Source: Proteles cristata cristata
Taxonomy: Eukaryota; Chordata; Mammalia; Carnivora; Hyaenidae
Reading direction: 5' to 3'
Assembly: GCA_017311185.1 (NCBI GenBank)
Contig: JAESUZ010001712.1
Location: 1,550,001-1,614,000 of the forward strand
DNA: 64,000 nt
Shown: piece by piece, positions 59,350 to 64,000 of the stretch
Layout: every line of letters starts with the position of its first letter
Position numbering within the stretch: the first letter of the stretch is position 1
The notes under the pieces: model-generated
The model's input: only the letters and a program-made list of their open reading frames with translations
Database searches by the model: none
Told to the model about the DNA's origin: nothing
Translations under genes and position numbers: made by a program

Positions 59350-61990
59350 CACCCATATTCAAGGAATTGAGACCAAACACTCTCCACTGTCTCTAATTCT
59401 AACATCGTCCAAAAGATTTTGACAAATTTTAGAAGCCAAAGAACAATAAAAACCTGAGAACGCTGAGTTAGTCTGTTGGCAAAAGTAAATCGAGCCCCTT
59501 CAAGCTGTCTGGAGTGGAATCCAGGTTCAGTTAAAGGGGATGCCGTGAAGCAGACCCATTTCAAACTAGCCATCTCTGCAGACGCATTTGATGCGGATGC
59601 TTTCCTAGGGGCCAGTGGAGCAAGGTAGGCACCCGGCAGCGAGCCAGGGATATCACTGCAAACGCTCCGAGTGAGATGGGGCCAGGGTTACTGGAGCTCT
59701 GAGGGCTCAGAGGTGCTGCCTGCCTCTGAGACTGAAGTGCCCATCTTCGCTGTCTTCTAAGCACAGCCATTTGTAACCTTATACTTTCTCATATAAAAAA
59801 AATACAGCACATGCCCCATGGTTACAAATAGTATGGAGATGAAGACCCATGCGCCAAACTGGTGAGGCCGTGGGGCCAGTAAGACAAGAACAATGTGGAT
59901 GAGGTCTGTTAGGTAGTTCAGGGAGCACTACACACCATTCACAGCCCCTCACTCTGCTTCTGGAATGTTCTCCTGGAGAAGCTGGGTCACAGTAAGGCTC
60001 AAGGACCAGAGACCTACAGGGCAGCAGTGTTGGAGGAGATTAAGTGTCAACAGATATCAGAGTCCGCAGTGAGAATTTCAGCCCTGACACTGAGTAGCAT
60101 TGTCATATTGGATAAATGAAGCTTTCTGTGGCTCCATTTCCTCATCTGTGAAATGGGAACATTTAGAGCACTATCTCCCTGGAGGACTATGTGAAACCAT
60201 GTTGTGAATCATGTAGCATCATGCCTGGCCATTTCTGCATGTCACCACAATAACTTGTGGTATTATAAGTATTTTTTTAAGTCACCACCACCACATCATC
60301 AATACCTAGCAATATAATTTCATGTGGGGTATATTTACTTATGCTTTCACCCCAAAAATTTTAGGACAGAAAGCAACGTCTTCAACTTCCCACCTCGTTC
60401 CAATTCCAGACTTCCCCTCATTGCTCCTGGTTTAGCACAGCAAGAATTAGCCTCCTGTCCCCTTGTACCCACCACTTACAACCACACTTTTAACCACTGC
60501 TGTCTGTGAGTGGCGACACTAGGGCTTCTCACCCCTGCCTGCACAAGCACTGCCGCAGCTTCTGTCTGCCTGGTTGGTCTTCCAGTCAGCTGGCTTTCTA
60601 GATTCTCCCTGAGATCCAGCGTTGGCCCTATAGGGTCTCCTGGTTGCCTCTAGCCTGGTCCCTGGACTTGGCTCTGAACTCAAGAACTATTTGGATTGAA
60701 TACGCTTGTGTCCTTCAGTACCTGCCTTGCAAAGCACTGGCCATGCCTTCTGTCCTCCTGAACTTCCTTGCCATCCTGCAGTGGCCACCACCTGGAGGCC
60801 CTGACCAGGGCTACACTGACCACCCAGCATGGCCTCTCAGTCTCTGGGGGCTGGGACCACCAAAGGGCTTACCCTTCGCTAGACTATGACCTAGAAATCA
60901 CTTGTCCAATCCCCAGCCCCAGCCCATAGCAAGCAGTGCTTACAGAGGCAGGAAGCAGTTGTAAAATGCCCCAGTGGTACAATGGGAAGTGCCCACAGAA
61001 GTGAGACCTAATTATGCACTGACCAAATTATTTCTATATTGAAGCCATAGAGAGTTACAGTTCCTAGATTTTAAAAAGCAAAGTGACTTTTGGGCAATGT
61101 GCCCATCTTGTTGTAGCCAGAGTTCTACAACTTGGTTTCCATCAGAATGGAGACAAATATTTACTCAACAAATGTCTAGGATGAGCCTGGGGATACCCAG
61201 TGGAATGCCGAGGCAGGCCACAGGCCACCCAATCAACACACGAGAAAGATATACTTTTGGGCACTGGTGCTTTAAACATGTACAGTTTCAACAGCACACA
61301 GGTCCAAGGTCGTTTGCAATTCTGCTAGGAATAAATGTAAAGGGCATCTGTGGGCAGTGAGTGTGCGGGAACCACTCAGCATTATGGTTCTGTCTCACAG
61401 CCCAGCCCACACCCCACCCTTACACAGCAACGCTTGTGAAAGCACCAGAATCACAGCCAAAACAGAGAAAAGATGACAGCTGGAGATGAGGCTTCATATT
61501 CATTCTATGAAGTAGCTCCTATGTTTGTGACCTCCCTTACAGGTAGGCACACTCGTTACCACCCCACGTGACAGAGAAGGAAATGGTGACACAGGGAATT
61601 TATGTGACTTCCAACATCGTCAGGCAGCCTGGCTTCAGGTCCTGAGCTGTCTCCTTCATGAGTGTCAAGAGTGTTCTGTGTCTCTGGAATTCTCATCAGG
61701 GATCAGCAAAAAGAACCCAAAAGCTGGAAGCTTCTGTCATGCTGCCTCCCTAGATTACAGGCATTGCCAATAATATTTCATGTTCTCCAAATGTGATCAT
61801 TTCCTCTGAGTCAGGAGGAGTCAAGTGGACTTTGTCCCACCCTCCCTTTGAAATAGTTTATTTTCATGATGTGAACTGCATAAATCTTAAATGGCCAATC
61901 TGCTCAGAAGTTCATGCAATTAAAGGCTGGAAGTGCAAGCCAAATACCCTAATAAAAACAAACCACTTGTCAAAACTTCACTTAAAACAT
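59350..61990. other. Intergenic, one MIR, otherwise unassigned
   Basis: A clear MIR at 60050-60260 (CATTTCCTCATCTGTGAAATGGGAAC). A weaker reverse MIR at 61490-61660 (CACGTGACAGAGAAGGAAATGG). No gene recognised. Confidence 0.5.
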
Positions 61991-61992
61991 CT

Positions 61993-62221
61993 TATTTTTT
62001 ATTGTTTATTTATTTTTTAATATTTATTTATTTTTGATACACAGAGAGATAGACCATGAGTGAGGGAAGAGCAGAGAGAGGGGGAGACACAGAATTAGAA
62101 GCAGGCTCCAGGCTCTGAGCTGTCAGCACAGAGCCTGATATGGGACTCGAGCCCAGGAACCATGAGATCATGACCTGAGCCGAAGTCAGACACTTATCTT
62201 GACTGAGCCACTCAGGCGCCA
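61993..62221 (-). mobile_element. SINEC
   Basis: TTTTTTATTGTTTATTTATTTTT..., GCTGTCAGCACAGAGCC, ends GAGCCACTCAGGCGCC. Confidence 0.9.
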
Positions 62222-62929
62222 TACCTCCCCCCCAATATTTTGGAGGTTAGGTAAATTCCAAATGAATGAACAGGTTTCTAATCAATCATTTAGAATTAGG
62301 AACACAATTTCTTTCTCACACACAAATTTTATATCAGAGGAATGAGGTTCCCAGGCTAGCCAATGGTTCTATAACTCCTTGAATCTGATCTACAAAAATT
62401 TCATTTTCCCCTTTCCCAGGCTGGGAATCTGCAGGTCTAATCGCTGGGTCTAGTCATCTTATGCTGTTAAGCGGTTTCCATTGCCATCACTGCTGATCCC
62501 AAATGTCACTGTTGGAGTCACTATGCATTGCCTGATCAAACTTTTTAAAAAATTTTTAAACACCCTTACCAAATGAGGCAAGTTCTGACTGCCACGTATG
62601 AATGGCATGTGGTTGGTGGCAAAGTTCTAAGACCAAGTTTTTAGAGCAGGCAAGCTTGTAGAGCCTCAAAGTTAGGCACCTTGTCATGGGAAAGGAGGCC
62701 CTTCCCCTCCCCTAAGCAGCTAAGGAAGCTTTGGGCTCCACCAAGCTGCCCTCTTTCCCATCTCTCCATCCCAGCTCCATGGAGAAAGGATCCAGGTCAA
62801 AATCCTCCTTTCATGTAGATGCTTTCTGTAGCATTTATGTGTTTGACAGCCAGGAAATAGCTATTTTCACTTCCCCAAATTTCCATGTCTTCACACTTCA
62901 AAAGCCTTTGTACAACTATTTGTCTAGTC

Positions 62930-63260
62930 TAGAGCACTCTTTCTTCTCCATGTCACCTGCCCAGCTTTTTCTTCAGAGATCTGTTAATTGTGTCTCCCTC
63001 TAGGAAAGCTTCTCTAACTCCAAAGACCAGGTTTGGTGTCCATCCTATATGTTCTCAACCTTCTGCACCCGCCCCCCCCGCCCCAAACATAGCTCCTAGC
63101 ACTTCATATTGTTGACTGTGGTTGACTATTTACTCAATGGCTTCCCATCCAGACTATATGCTCTGTGGGGCTAAGACTTCAATGAAGCCCACTCTAGTAC
63201 AGTGTCTAGAACAGTTCTTTCCACATAACATGTTCTAGGTGAATGAATGGTAAAGATTTA
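62930..63260 (+). repeat. L2 3' fragment
   Basis: CTCTAGGAAAGCTTCTCTAA, ACTATATGCTCTGTGGGGCT, CTAGTACAGTGTCTAGAACA, GTGAATGAATGG, in L2 order. Contains a C-rich run near 63070. Confidence 0.7.
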
Positions 63261-63573
63261 CACTGCACAGTGGTGAAACCATCAAATGCTTCTAAGATTA
63301 CTTAACATAATCACAGTCTGCAGAATCCCATGTCACACATGACCCTCACTCATCGATTCTTGCCAGGATCGCACCCGAGAGTAACAAGATGATGGAGATG
63401 TAAGACTCAGGATGCTCGGGATCCCACTCACCTTCAAACAGAAATGTACTATTGATTCAATGGATGGAGGAGCAGTCCAGAAGGAGAGGCGGATTCATGT
63501 TTCTTTCAAAGAAATAAACTTGTACCTCATCCTCTTTTAGCAACTCAAGTTTTGAAGAAGAGTTTTGACTTAG

Positions 63574-63903
63574 TCAATGTGAGAAAACAGTCAGATCTAA
63601 AGGACTTCTAGTAGCAAAGACAGTGTCAGACAACCTACGTGGGCCAGCTGGATAGGATTTCTGTGCTGGTCAAGCCACAGTGCCCCTGACCCTGCTGAAG
63701 AGCATTGTGCTTGGCAGGCCAGATAAAGCTGAAAGGGCTGTGCAGATGCTAAGCAGGGAGCCTCTAATCCCTTGAGTGTAGGTGTAGTTGGTGGTGATGC
63801 AGTCACATCCCAGCACCGTCATGCAGAGGCAGGCCACACCCAAGCCAGCCAGGAAGACAGTCCGCCTGCAGTACGCTTCCCATCCCTCCCGGCACATGCA
63901 CAC
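63574..63903 (-). pseudogene. Ferroportin (SLC40A1)-like pseudogene fragment
   Basis: The minus strand from 63903 reads REGWEAY, then VFLAGLGVACLCMTVLGCDC, ITTNYTYTQGIRGSLLS and so on. This aligns to the ferroportin segment DGW..Y...VFLAG.G.A.L.MTVLG.DCITT.Y.YTQG..GS.LSI, roughly half identical over some 75 residues by eye. The match then continues through three changes of frame: a Cys-Gly-Leu motif, LAHVGCLTLSLLLEVL, and SPLDLTVF, all in ferroportin order. Stops occur in each frame (for example TGA at the end of the first). Ferroportin is the cellular iron exporter of the plasma membrane; this piece spans two transmembrane helices of the second half. A possible splice acceptor (GAAGGCAG) lies at 63904-63911, which would argue against a retrocopy. 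The upstream part lies beyond the window. It may be a decayed paralogue or an old retrocopy; only this segment was recognised. Confidence 0.75.
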
Positions 63904-64000
63904 CTGCCTTCATGTGTTTTGGAGGCAGACAGAAAACCCTGTAGTTGTGGCCTGTTGTCCTTCAGGGGTAGACTTGTGGTCCCTCAGTGTTCCCAAAGTT

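Overview
This is a 64 kb stretch of mammalian nuclear DNA, almost certainly from a cat-family carnivore (Felidae). About thirty insertions belong to one tRNA-derived SINE with the body CCTGGGTGGCTCAGTCGG...GGTTCGAGCCCC, a CT-rich middle and an A-rich tail. This is the felid SINEC type. The L1 3' ends are also of the carnivore type. The window is mostly intergenic and repeat-rich, with two small promoters and three genic loci.

Layout. Positions 1-17.4 kb: intergenic DNA with old L1, an MLT1-like LTR, SINEs, an AT-rich tract and a 300 bp GGAA/GGAAA purine tract. Positions 17.5-25.3 kb: the complete three-exon TOMM7 gene on the minus strand. It encodes the 55-residue Tom7 subunit of the mitochondrial outer-membrane import pore, and its CpG-rich promoter has NRF-1-like sites. 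Positions 25.4-50 kb: intergenic, with a 5'-truncated L1 in clean target duplications, an HNRNPA1 processed pseudogene (33.5-34.9 kb), nested repeats and many SINEs. Positions 49.9-50.9 kb: a second CpG island with a CTCF-like motif and a strong splice donor. Positions 52.07-52.61 kb: a 34-nt exon followed by an intronic C/D-box snoRNA, SNORD93, with 13 nt complementary to 18S rRNA. Together these indicate the plus-strand snoRNA host gene SNHG26. Positions 53-63.5 kb: repeats and unassigned sequence. The last 330 bp (minus strand): a broken fragment of a ferroportin (SLC40A1)-like gene.

The order TOMM7 (minus), then SNHG26/SNORD93 (plus), matches human 7p15.3 as I remember it. The two functional loci are a mitochondrial import subunit and a ribosome-modification guide RNA; nothing in the sequence links them beyond proximity.

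I see no coherent undescribed system. The least ordinary items are the ferroportin-like relic at the right edge, the SNORD93 locus with its host exons, tail-to-tail inverted SINE pairs, and a repeat-free AT-rich block at 47.7-48.0 kb that could be an enhancer. Most open reading frames over 60 codons here are chance frames in repeats or unique intergenic DNA. Repeat family names are from memory and were not checked with a repeat library.
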